DNA of 64,000 nucleotides from Desulfopila sp. IMCC35006. GTDB taxonomy: Bacteria > Desulfobacterota > Desulfobulbia > Desulfobulbales > Desulfocapsaceae. The DNA lies in NCBI RefSeq assembly GCF_005116645.1, contig NZ_SWCM01000001.1:682001-746000 (forward strand), written 5' to 3'. The notes under the pieces are model-generated. The model worked only from the letters and a program-made list of their open reading frames with translations. It was not told the DNA's origin and did no database searches. Positions 53,544 to 62,235 of the stretch are shown in pieces (position 1 is the stretch's first letter; every line of letters starts with the position of its first letter). The translations under genes were made by a program, and so were the position numbers.

Positions 53544-54119
53544 TTACAATCGTTCAAAGGTGAATTTTTGTCCGCCGATGGACAACTCATACATGAGACC
53601 ACCTTTGGCATGCACAAAGGTAGCCATCCCTTTGACATACCTGGTTTCTGCCTGCACCCCGGTCCTGGGGCCGGCAGTCGCTCCGGCATTGAGTCCGCTG
53701 GTTCCAACCTGAGCCTCGCCGCCGGCGGTTATGACAATAGCCTGCGCCGTTGCATCAAATTCGAAGTTGCCGCTGGTAAATTCATCATAGGCCCGCTTGT
53801 CCTGAAAGAAGACAATCTGACTGAAAACTTTGCCGCCCGCCTGAAAGCCTATTGATCCTTTCACTACCGTTGATTTCCCGGTCACTCTACCGCCTTTATA
53901 GACCTGCCCTGTGCCATAGGCACCGCCTACCACAAAACCGGCTTTGCCGATATATGGAAAAACTGCATAGCCATAGGCATTCCGGTAAAATTTTGCAACA
54001 ACAGGAGAGTCGCGAAAGACCTTGATGGTGGCCGAATAATCATCAACCCCGGCAGCACTTGTCAGATTGGTCAAACCAAGAAAAAACGCAAAAATGAATA
54101 AAACAGATAATCTCTTCAT
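53544..54119 (-). CDS. SYLF (YSC84-like) lipid-binding domain protein, secreted
   Basis: 191 residues with a signal peptide ending near LTSAA. The SYLF/YSC84 domain is recognised by AYGYAVFPYIGKAGFVVGGAYGTG (in part), QAGGKVFSQIVFFQDKRAYDEF and GGLMYELSIGGQKFTF at the C-terminus. The domain binds phosphoinositides in eukaryotes; bacterial members are periplasmic or outer-membrane proteins of unknown role, probably lipid-associated. The gene is alone, convergent with the cold-shock gene. Confidence 0.88.
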   Translation of the reverse strand: MKRLSVLFIFAFFLGLTNLTSAAGVDDYSATIKVFRDSPVVAKFYRNAYGYAVFPYIGKAGFVVGGAYGTGQVYKGGRVTGKSTVVKGSIGFQAGGKVFSQIVFFQDKRAYDEFTSGNFEFDATAQAIVITAGGEAQVGTSGLNAGATAGPRTGVQAETRYVKGMATFVHAKGGLMYELSIGGQKFTFERL

Positions 54120-54715
54120 GTCCCACCCTCCCTTGAAAGTTACCTATTGACTGAATAATCGAACTCCGCCCGAAGAACAAAGCCACAAAACACCAGCCGG
54201 GTTCATCTCACAGAGACTCTCTATTTCAGACACCCTCCAAAGCCTGGCATGCAACATCAGCCAGCCGTCAATCAATCAGCAGCCATAACGTCAATCAGTC
54301 GATTATGGCCTAACTCATTACAGGCAGTTATACATGAATAAGTAATACTGTAAGTGGCTGTCTTTAGTCTGTCAAGAGAAGTCCCTAACCAGAAAAAGCA
54401 CCCATGTAAAATACAAGTATATCAATTATCGACCGACGGCCAGCTACTTCAGACGCTGGCCGTCACTGATTCTTTTGCAGGAGGTGAAACAGCTGTAAAG
54501 CGATCTATTTTGCTCCGACATTTCCAACAGACCTCCCCCTGCGTAACCTTCCGCATCTCCGGCAAAATATTGCGCACAAAGGTCTTTCTCTAAAAAAATT
54601 GCAATATCAACCCTGAAAGGTTAGCTTGATGCCAATAGTGTCATAGCCCCTGAATGGTACGATAAATACCAGTCGTATCAGGCATAACCAATTTTTCTGA
54701 TGGTGGAGTTTTTCC
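54120..54715. other. 596-nt gap with hairpins, no supportable gene
   Basis: Two dyads stand out: GCCATAA/TTATGGC (54282-54288 with 54303-54309) and the longer GACGGCCAGC/GCTGGCCGTC (54435-54444 with 54455-54464, exact, 10-nt loop). CGTCAATCA occurs twice (near 54267 and 54289). A plus-strand frame at 54354-54593 starts with GTG, lacks a ribosome site, and runs through the second dyad; I do not count it as a gene. Confidence 0.45.
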
Positions 54716-55468
54716 ATGCATATTGAAGTAGACAGCCACACTCATACGGTAGCCAGCGGCCATGCCTATAGCACACTGGCGGAAAATGTCCAGGCTGCGG
54801 CGGCACGGGGCATCAAACTTCTGGCCATAACCGATCATGGCCCGGCAATGCCGGGAGCACCACATTTCTGGTTTTTCAAAAATATGCGGGTCATCCCCCG
54901 GATAATGCACGGAGTCGGGATCCTGCGGGGCATCGAGGCCAATATTGTTAATTTCAAAGGCGAGTTAGATATCGATCATGACACCCGGCGGCACCTGGAT
55001 ATCGTTCTCGCCAGCCTGCATGAACCGATAATCACCCCGGCAACGAAAACGCTGCACACCGATGGAGTAATCCAAGCGATGGCTTCCGGGCACATCGACG
55101 TCTTTGCCCATGGCGGCAACCCGGCCTTCCCCATTGACATCGAGGAGGTGGCCAAGGCCGCCGCGAGGTATAAGGTGCTGGTGGAGATCAACAATTCATC
55201 ATTCACCACATCCCGCCCGGGCAGCGAGAAAAATTGTGCGGCTCTTGCTGAAGCGGTCGGTCGACACAATGGCTTACTCACCTTTGGCAGTGACGCCCAT
55301 ATCGCCGATAAGGTGGGCGTTTTTGCAGAGTGCCTGGCATTTATTAAAAACCTTGGCTTCCCCGAAAAGCAGGTTATCAACGGCAGCGGCCGCTCTTTTT
55401 TGCATTTTCTGCAGACCAAAAACAAACCGGCAGACCTCTCGGAACTGGAGTCACTCTTTCCCGGCTGA
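54716..55468 (+). CDS. PHP-domain phosphoesterase (YcdX-like)
   Basis: 250 residues. Metal-binding motifs of the PHP family are in order: DSHTHTVASGHAYST, AITDHGPAMPGAP, GIEANI, ASLHEP, HIDVFAHGGNP and FGSDAHIADKVG. E. coli YcdX is a trinuclear-zinc phosphatase of this exact pattern, linked to swarming; the natural substrate is not fixed. GGAG lies 7 nt ahead of the ATG. It is convergent with the MFS gene that follows. Confidence 0.92.
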   Translation: MHIEVDSHTHTVASGHAYSTLAENVQAAAARGIKLLAITDHGPAMPGAPHFWFFKNMRVIPRIMHGVGILRGIEANIVNFKGELDIDHDTRRHLDIVLASLHEPIITPATKTLHTDGVIQAMASGHIDVFAHGGNPAFPIDIEEVAKAAARYKVLVEINNSSFTTSRPGSEKNCAALAEAVGRHNGLLTFGSDAHIADKVGVFAECLAFIKNLGFPEKQVINGSGRSFLHFLQTKNKPADLSELESLFPG

Positions 55469-55483
55469 GATATCGATCCGCAC

Positions 55484-56737
55484 TCATTGATCTAAAAAAT
55501 CTATCCGCAGACTGAGATACAGCGTCACCACAAGAAAGAGCGCCGAACAGAGAAAAAGTATTTTATAGGCGTCCTGGTGCATAAAAGAGAGGGTATCGAG
55601 CAACTTGCCAAAAACAAGCGGAAACCCTGAGCCTATAGGGATGGTCAGAATCGGGGCCAGGGCAAAGTACGGGGTTGAATCGGTCTTCCCGGAAAATTTT
55701 TTAACCATCGGCGGATAGACCATATTACGCACCGCCCGGACAACGCCCAACATATAGCTGATCAGGAAAAAAGCCCATATTCCAGGCAAAAATGCCAGCA
55801 GGACCAGCAACAGAAAAGTTATACACTTGGCCAGAATGAACTTCTGCTTTAAGCGAAGCAGATTCAGGGCGCCCAGAAAGATGTTCACCGTTATGGATCC
55901 GCTGTAGATGCAGCCGACAAAAACTCCGGCAGCAACAGACGGGCGAACCCCATAATATGTGGTTGCATAGTTGGCATAAAAAGAAAGAGTGGTGAGAATC
56001 ACATAAAAGTCGAGATCCGCCGCCAGAAACTTCAGGAAACGTCGATTATTGAGGATCTCCACAAACGACTGCCGGGTATGGCGCAAAAACGACAGATTGT
56101 CCCGTTCGGGATCATGTGGATCGGCAATCTCTTTGGTCAGGAAAAAACACAACGACCCGACAGAAAAAAGCAACCCGGTTACGATGAACACGTAGGCCGA
56201 AGAATTGAGCGAAAAAGAATATTTTTCAACCACCTTGAGGATAAAAAAGCTGGAAACAACCTTGCCGATGTTTTGTGCCAGCATCATATAGCCAAGGCCG
56301 GGTACGGTTTTTCCCACCGAGAAAATCCGTACCAGAAAATTCAGCCAGATCGGGATAGTAAGCCCCATGCAGAGCGAAAAAATGGTGTAGCAGAAAAAGA
56401 ACAGTGGCAATACATCTTCGGACCGGCTGACCACGAGCAAGGCCACGCCGAAAAGGACAATCGACAATCCGGAAATAAGATGCAGCAGAGCCACCAGGGG
56501 CTTTTTGAAGCGATGATTTCTGGACAGGTAACTGGAAAAAAGGGGAAACGTCGAGATTCCAAAAATAAACAGCGCCGGCACGATGCCTATGACAAAACCT
56601 GATGCACCGAGATTTTTCAGAAACAATTGCAGAAATGTCGACTCAAGAACGATGGGAAACCCCAGTCCCCAGAAAAATTCAACGACCCCCACCCCAAAGA
56701 CATTTCTTTTGAAATATTTGTCTTTTTGTTTATCCAT
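55484..56737 (-). CDS. Major facilitator superfamily transporter
   Basis: 417 residues with 12 hydrophobic helices. FFWGLGFPIVLESTFLQLFL near the start, GLGYMMLAQNIGKVVSSFF and VRNMVYPPMVKKFSGKTDST (in the second half) are distinctive, but I cannot link them to a known substrate group. The N-terminus is lysine-rich and cytoplasmic. The DUF4105 gene lies 127 nt upstream on the same strand. Confidence 0.85.
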   Translation of the reverse strand: MDKQKDKYFKRNVFGVGVVEFFWGLGFPIVLESTFLQLFLKNLGASGFVIGIVPALFIFGISTFPLFSSYLSRNHRFKKPLVALLHLISGLSIVLFGVALLVVSRSEDVLPLFFFCYTIFSLCMGLTIPIWLNFLVRIFSVGKTVPGLGYMMLAQNIGKVVSSFFILKVVEKYSFSLNSSAYVFIVTGLLFSVGSLCFFLTKEIADPHDPERDNLSFLRHTRQSFVEILNNRRFLKFLAADLDFYVILTTLSFYANYATTYYGVRPSVAAGVFVGCIYSGSITVNIFLGALNLLRLKQKFILAKCITFLLLVLLAFLPGIWAFFLISYMLGVVRAVRNMVYPPMVKKFSGKTDSTPYFALAPILTIPIGSGFPLVFGKLLDTLSFMHQDAYKILFLCSALFLVVTLYLSLRIDFLDQ

Positions 56738-56864
56738 GGAACTCGATATACCAATATACTGCGGGTAAATAACAGATGTAGCTCGTCAAACAGCAAGGGA
56801 TACATTTTCCATCAGGATGAAGATCCGGTAAAGAAGTCTGCCAGACTGGGGGCGACAATATCTT

Positions 56865-57890
56865 TCATAAACCGATGCCAGGGATACCCTGGCGGATACG
56901 CAACGAGAAATTCTTCTCTTGCGGCATTGCCTGGGCGTTTGGGTTAATATAACTCTTTTGTTTCAACTCGACAAAAGGAAGGTTCCTGACAATAAACCCG
57001 CGCTGGTAAACCAGTTCGTCGAGATAACCGTTGACGATAAGCCGCCAGTCAAATTTGGCATCGGGATTATAGGGCACGGTGTGCCGACGAAGGCTGGTGG
57101 TACAGTTCGACGTAAGAGCATTATACCATTCAGGCTTGTTATAGAGACTGTTTACTGCACCGAGATAATCGAGAAACACTTTCCTGACAATCGTCGGAGA
57201 GACCTCAAGGCGATAGAGATAGACATCTTCCTTGCGAAAATTGGTGCGCAGCCGGACAACATCCCGTTCATCGGCCACAACATACATCTGCTCATATTGG
57301 CGGAAGAAACCTTTGACTGTCGAATACGCCTCCCCCTTCTCCTTGCGGGTTTCAATCGAGAAACAGATATAACTCCCGTCATCAAAACCAAAACTCAACA
57401 TGGTGTGGGCGATACTGGGCACGCCCCAATATACCAGGAAGAGGTCAACCGTCTGCAAATCGGCCAGGGACACGGTTTTATCGTAGTAGCGACAGGTAAA
57501 ATCAGTTTCGCTGCGGTAGTCGCAGAAACGAACATTGCGGACGGTGACCATGTCGCCATTGATCTGTGCCGAGGCAAGTACCGCCGCATCGGGCTGCCAG
57601 TCCCGCATGTTCGAAGGAGCAAGCATAAAAAACCAGCCGGCAACGAGGAAAAAGAGCACCAGGCAGCCGATGATTCCGTACCGGCGCGGTCGAATAACAA
57701 TCGGCAGAAGCAAAGATACCAGCCCGTAGACGACAATGATCGGTATCCGCAGCGTATTCACCGGTAAGGTGAAAGTAAGAGCGAGAGTTGCCCAGAGAAT
57801 CATCAAACCAAGAAGCAGAGCCAGTGAGATCCAGCCGATTACTTTAATTTTTGACCGTCTGCCCTTCGAGTTAAATTGTGATCTGTTCAT
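56865..57890 (-). CDS. Inner-membrane DUF4105 protein (Lnb N-terminal-like domain)
   Basis: 341 residues. Three membrane helices (about 18-40, 48-65 and 72-92) are followed by a periplasmic domain of the DUF4105 type. SIAHTMLSFGFDDG and the cysteine motif NALTSNCTTSLRRH supply the histidine and cysteine of the family's papain-like active site. DUF4105 matches the periplasmic catalytic part of Lnb, the lipoprotein intramolecular transacylase of some Gram-positive bacteria. In Gram-negatives its function is not established. The mechanosensitive channel gene is 60 nt upstream on the same strand. Confidence 0.8.
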   Translation of the reverse strand: MNRSQFNSKGRRSKIKVIGWISLALLLGLMILWATLALTFTLPVNTLRIPIIVVYGLVSLLLPIVIRPRRYGIIGCLVLFFLVAGWFFMLAPSNMRDWQPDAAVLASAQINGDMVTVRNVRFCDYRSETDFTCRYYDKTVSLADLQTVDLFLVYWGVPSIAHTMLSFGFDDGSYICFSIETRKEKGEAYSTVKGFFRQYEQMYVVADERDVVRLRTNFRKEDVYLYRLEVSPTIVRKVFLDYLGAVNSLYNKPEWYNALTSNCTTSLRRHTVPYNPDAKFDWRLIVNGYLDELVYQRGFIVRNLPFVELKQKSYINPNAQAMPQEKNFSLRIRQGIPGIGL

Positions 57891-57950
57891 AGAGATATCG
57901 CCATGGCTAAGATCCGGCGCTTTGTTAAATTATGGTTCGTTACAGAGTAA

Positions 57951-60407
57951 TTATGATTTTTCTTCCTCGGTATTCACAACCGGGACTCCCCGCATGCGGG
58001 CAGCAGCAGCCTCGTCCACCGAACGAAGATGCAGGTCTGTCTGCGGGAAGGGTATTTCTATCTTCTGTAAGGCGAATTCATTTTCGATATCCTGATTCAG
58101 ATCGCTTAAAACCTGCAGTTTATCGAGATACTCAGATATCCAGACCCGGAGTTCAAAATCAAGGGAACTGGCGCCAAAGGCCAGAAAAAAAGCGCTCGGC
58201 TTGGGGGTGCTGAGCACCACCGGATTGGCGTTGGCACAGGCAATAAGAATTTGCAGAACCTTTGCAACGTCTGTTCCGTAGGCCACGCCGACGGGTATTT
58301 TAACCCTTACTCTTCGATCACCAAGGGTCCAGTTAGTGACCTGCCCGGTCACCAGATCGGAATTAGGCACGACTATTTCCGCGTTGTCAAAGGTCTGGAT
58401 AATGGTGGCCCGCAGTCCAAGATTCTTCACTTCGCCGATATCGCTGCCAATCTGAATAGTATCACCGACCTTGATCGGTCTTTCAAACAATAAAATGAGT
58501 CCGCTGGCAAAATTATTAACAATAGCCTGCAGACCAAAGCCAATTCCAACGCCCAGTGCACCGCCGAGCAGGGCAAGCTGGTTAAGTTGAAAGCCCAGCA
58601 CCCTGAGCATGATGATGAAACCCGTCGTTAAAATGGCATAGTGGGCCAGACGGGTAATGGAGAGTTGTACCCCTTTTGCCGCACCGTATCTCGGCAGGAC
58701 TCTATTTAACAGGAGCGTCTGGATAGCCTTCGAGATGAGAAGAGCTGCATAAATAACAAAGATAACGGTGACCAGAAACCTGGGCGAAAATTTCAGATCC
58801 AAAAAAGTAAATCCCACGTTAAAAATGCCGTTCATCGCCTCATTGAGCGTGGTAAAGAAACCCCAGACAACGCCCTGGACCGCGACGAGAAGAATAATGT
58901 TCAACCATACAGCTATCGGCTGCAGGCTTCGCATTATAACTTCCTGACTTTCACTCAACAGGGAAAAAGGCTGGACAGTAAGGACCAGGTCGAGAAAACC
59001 CAATAAAAGCAGGTACAGCATCCAGACAATCAGGCAGGCACTGATAGCTGACAGCATCGCCGAAAAGAGCATCACCGCAAACTGGTCGTACCCGGAAATC
59101 CCCAGGACCAGAATTGCCGCCGGAAAGAGGCCGACGAGTCTCTTGAACCGAGATCTCATGTCAGTTTTGCCTCGGATACTTCGAAGCTGGTAAAAATAAT
59201 AGACAAGAGCCAAAACCGACACATAGAAGACAAAGAGCAGCATCAACATCTGGGGGAGATTAAGGACAACCATAAAAATGATAACGGCCATAAACATGAC
59301 CAGGCGGATGAGCAACAGCCGGCGACTCTTGTTTTCTATGAGAAGAGTGGCCAGGCGGGTTGCGGCCAGCAGGGTCAAAATATTCAGCAATGCCTCCCAC
59401 TGTGGCGGCAGGTCAAAATTGACCGGCATAATGTTCAGAAAGGCATTGAGACTTGAGGCAAGAAAAACAGTTGTAGCAAGAGGATAGGTAGCAAAGGGAT
59501 ACCAGCGCGACGATGATGAAACGAGAGCTCTGGTTTTATATACACCAACGCAGACCAGGCAGAAGGCGATAAGGATGAGCAGAAGAAGATTCCTGTTTTT
59601 ATGTAAACTCTTCAGCTGGTTGACCACAAACTGGCTGGTGTTCGCATAGCTTTGCTTGAAGAGCTTGGCATTGATCCTGGTATAAAATTCGATGGAAAGT
59701 ATCGAAGGCGAGGTCTGCTGGATGGACATCGACCTCAACTTGGCATCCATAGCCTTCAGGTCGTTATTCGTCGAGTAGAGCAGAACCTGGAGGTCGCCTA
59801 TTTTTTTGCCGACCGCCAAAACCAGTTTAAGCTGATCGCCAATTACCTGCAGGGCTTGATCAACGGTTTCGACCAGTGTTTTTTGCTGCTCTTTGGCCAG
59901 TGCCAGTGACAAAATTTCTTTTTTGTCATATCCCGTTATCTGGTCTTTCTTGGCCTGCCATTCTTTTCTTTTTGCCGAAAGATCGGAAATCGCCGAAGTG
60001 ATCGGCTCACTGAGCTTTTTCAGCCGATTGGCAATCCGGATTCCATTCGCCTGCGCGTCCGTCACCTGAGCTAGTTGCAGATCGTCGTCTTTCTCGGCTT
60101 TGGCGAGATTGGCTACCGCCACCCTCAATCCTTCCGCTTCCTTCGTCAGCGTGCCGAGTTCGTCGTCCACGTTCTGGATAGTATTTTCTTTGGTCAGTCC
60201 GTTTTGCAGATCGATCAACTCTTTGGGCAGAATGCTCGCCCAGGAATAGATCTGAATGAGGGAGGTTTTCTGTTCTTGGACTGGAGGCGCCTTGTCGCCT
60301 CCAGTCTTTGGCTTCTCCTCGGCCAACGGGGACGAGGGCAATAAACAGATACCGACAATGCCTATTACCAAAAAAAAGAAACAGCGAAATTTGTTGTGCA
60401 GCTGCAT
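57951..60407 (-). CDS. Large MscS-type mechanosensitive channel (MscK/MscM-like)
   Basis: 818 residues. A signal peptide and a long coiled-coil periplasmic region (about 30-265) precede about ten membrane helices and the MscS pore: GGALGVGIGFGLQAIVNNFA (pore-lining glycine/alanine helix), FERPIKVGDTIQIG and NLGLRATIIQTFDNAEIVVPN (in part). The cytoplasmic cage ends with IPFPQTDLH. Such channels open on osmotic downshock. The size is between MscS and MscK, closest to the YbiO/YnaI-with-extension group. It heads a probable operon with the DUF4105 gene. Confidence 0.92.
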   Translation of the reverse strand: MQLHNKFRCFFFLVIGIVGICLLPSSPLAEEKPKTGGDKAPPVQEQKTSLIQIYSWASILPKELIDLQNGLTKENTIQNVDDELGTLTKEAEGLRVAVANLAKAEKDDDLQLAQVTDAQANGIRIANRLKKLSEPITSAISDLSAKRKEWQAKKDQITGYDKKEILSLALAKEQQKTLVETVDQALQVIGDQLKLVLAVGKKIGDLQVLLYSTNNDLKAMDAKLRSMSIQQTSPSILSIEFYTRINAKLFKQSYANTSQFVVNQLKSLHKNRNLLLLILIAFCLVCVGVYKTRALVSSSSRWYPFATYPLATTVFLASSLNAFLNIMPVNFDLPPQWEALLNILTLLAATRLATLLIENKSRRLLLIRLVMFMAVIIFMVVLNLPQMLMLLFVFYVSVLALVYYFYQLRSIRGKTDMRSRFKRLVGLFPAAILVLGISGYDQFAVMLFSAMLSAISACLIVWMLYLLLLGFLDLVLTVQPFSLLSESQEVIMRSLQPIAVWLNIILLVAVQGVVWGFFTTLNEAMNGIFNVGFTFLDLKFSPRFLVTVIFVIYAALLISKAIQTLLLNRVLPRYGAAKGVQLSITRLAHYAILTTGFIIMLRVLGFQLNQLALLGGALGVGIGFGLQAIVNNFASGLILLFERPIKVGDTIQIGSDIGEVKNLGLRATIIQTFDNAEIVVPNSDLVTGQVTNWTLGDRRVRVKIPVGVAYGTDVAKVLQILIACANANPVVLSTPKPSAFFLAFGASSLDFELRVWISEYLDKLQVLSDLNQDIENEFALQKIEIPFPQTDLHLRSVDEAAAARMRGVPVVNTEEEKS

Positions 60408-60631
60408 ATATTATGATCCTGATTTTAAAAAGGTGGGCTCGTGAAAATGAAGATGGATGAGCAAGAGTTTTCTATCCTATCTTACTTGCCGGCTAGTTGA
60501 CAACATATTCCGCTGGTTCCATGGTCGCCGATTTTTCTTTTATGTCCCGTAAAGGAGCTAAACAACTTGATCCAAATTATCTGCTTAGGAAAAATTAAAT
60601 TATGAATTTCGGGTGCTTTCAAGAGGTTTTC

Positions 60632-60659
60632 TTGCCCCGTCTTTTCATTCTGGTATAAT
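60632..60659 (+). promoter_or_regulatory. Sigma-70 promoter with extended -10, abutting the DUF2868 start
   Basis: TTGCCC (60632-60637), 16-nt spacer, then TGGTATAAT with TATAAT at 60654-60659. The ATG at 60667 lies eight nt after the -10 box, where transcription should begin, so the message may have no leader. Confidence 0.65.
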
Positions 60660-60666
60660 GCGGTCC

Positions 60667-62223
60667 ATGAAGACAACCTGGCAATACAAACATATCATCG
60701 ACCTGGAATATTTCTGTCACCAGGACGTGGACGTTGACAACGATACTCTCCACCAGCGCGACCGAAAAATCTTCCTGGAAAACAAGGATCAGTTCGGCAG
60801 TGAACAGAGTCCCGCCAATCGCCGCTGGATCTGGGCCTGGCTGACGAAAAGGATGCAGCAGGACTTTCCTACCCCGGAACAGAAAAGTCCCGGGACAATA
60901 TTTCGCGACGGCTATTTTATGGCCAAAAGCCTCGCGGTTATTATCGGCATAGTGGTTGGCCTGACCGGTGGGTTTTCATTTTTTACCTACACCGGCACGA
61001 CCCCGGTCAATGTTTTCCACTTCCTGCTCCTTTTTGTCGTTTCTCAGCTGGCCCTGGTCAGCCTGCTTCTCACTGCCCTGCTGATTCGATCGCTGCTGCC
61101 CGGATTGCAAGCACCATCATTCTATGCTCTGCTGCTGCGAAGAATGATCAGCAGGAGTATGGCTTTTTTCCACAAACAATGGCTGCGCACGGCTGCAGCG
61201 GATAAAAGGGTTAGTGTCAACCACGCTCTGGGCATCTTCAAGGCTCGCAGCACGATTTATGGTTCACTTTTTTATTGGCCTGTTTTTGTCCTCTGTCAAC
61301 TTTTTGCCATTGGTTTCAATATCGGCCTGCTCGCGGCAACTCTCATCAAAATATCCACCAGCGACATCGCCTTTGGCTGGCAATCGACCATGCAGTTCAG
61401 CGCGGAGGCTATTCATCGCTTTGTCATGCTTGCAGCCATGCCGTGGTCCTGGTTTGTTTCCCAGGCGAACAGCTTCCCCACTCTGGCCGAGATAGAAGGC
61501 AGCCGTATCATCCTCAAAGAGGGAATTTACCATCTGACCACCAGCGACCTTATCGCCTGGTGGCCTTTTCTGGTCTTCTGCCTGCTTTTTTATGGCCTTT
61601 TGGTCCGGTTGATTCTCTTTTTGGTTGGGAAAATAATGGAGCGGCGCTCTCTGCACAACCTCAAACTCGACACCCCGGCCTGCCTGGCTCTCATCAGGCG
61701 CATGCAGACACCGCTGGTCACGACCCAGGCCGCACCGGAGCCAAAGAAAATAGAGCCGACAGGCAATCCGGGGTTTATGCACCAGGCTCCTGAGGGCACA
61801 GCTCCACATTTGTTGAAGCAGGTCGTGCTCATTCCGGACGATATTTACCCCCTCTGTCCGACCGAGAAAATGGAACCACTGTTACAACAAAAAGGGTTTA
61901 CCATCAAAGAAAGACACCGCTTCATGGTCAGCTATGACACGGACCAGCAGCTCAAACACCGCCTGGCGGAAAGAACGTGGCAGCCGGGAGAAGGAATCTT
62001 TATCCTGATGGAAGGCTGGATGGTGCCTCTCGTCGATTTTCTCTCCTACCTGAAAGAACTGCGGACGATCCTCCCTGACAACACCATTATCCATCTGGGA
62101 TTGGTGGGCCGCCCTGATGCAACTGTATTCACCCCGGCAGCGCCGACAGACCTGACTCTCTGGCGACAGAAAATTGAGGCTCTCGGCGACCCCTATCTGA
62201 GCATTTTTTCGCTTATTTCCTGA
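60667..62223 (+). CDS. DUF2868 membrane protein
   Basis: 518 residues. The N-terminal cytoplasmic region (HIIDLEYFCHQDV, then RDRKIFLENKDQ) is followed by about six membrane helices between residues 90 and 345, and a C-terminal soluble domain with QVVLIPDDIYPLCPT and FILMEGWMVPLVDFLSYLKEL. This is DUF2868, known mainly as the constant upstream partner of DUF3482 GTPases. The function is unknown. The ATG at 60667 lies at the expected transcription start; the ATG at 60658 is inside the -10 box and is not plausible. The next gene follows after 12 nt. Confidence 0.8.
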   Translation: MKTTWQYKHIIDLEYFCHQDVDVDNDTLHQRDRKIFLENKDQFGSEQSPANRRWIWAWLTKRMQQDFPTPEQKSPGTIFRDGYFMAKSLAVIIGIVVGLTGGFSFFTYTGTTPVNVFHFLLLFVVSQLALVSLLLTALLIRSLLPGLQAPSFYALLLRRMISRSMAFFHKQWLRTAAADKRVSVNHALGIFKARSTIYGSLFYWPVFVLCQLFAIGFNIGLLAATLIKISTSDIAFGWQSTMQFSAEAIHRFVMLAAMPWSWFVSQANSFPTLAEIEGSRIILKEGIYHLTTSDLIAWWPFLVFCLLFYGLLVRLILFLVGKIMERRSLHNLKLDTPACLALIRRMQTPLVTTQAAPEPKKIEPTGNPGFMHQAPEGTAPHLLKQVVLIPDDIYPLCPTEKMEPLLQQKGFTIKERHRFMVSYDTDQQLKHRLAERTWQPGEGIFILMEGWMVPLVDFLSYLKELRTILPDNTIIHLGLVGRPDATVFTPAAPTDLTLWRQKIEALGDPYLSIFSLIS

Positions 62224-62235
62224 CAGGAATATCTG

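Noticed and set aside
54354-54593. 79-codon plus-strand frame in the gap before the PHP gene
   Set aside because: A GTG start without a ribosome site, no domain, and it runs through a 10-bp inverted repeat.
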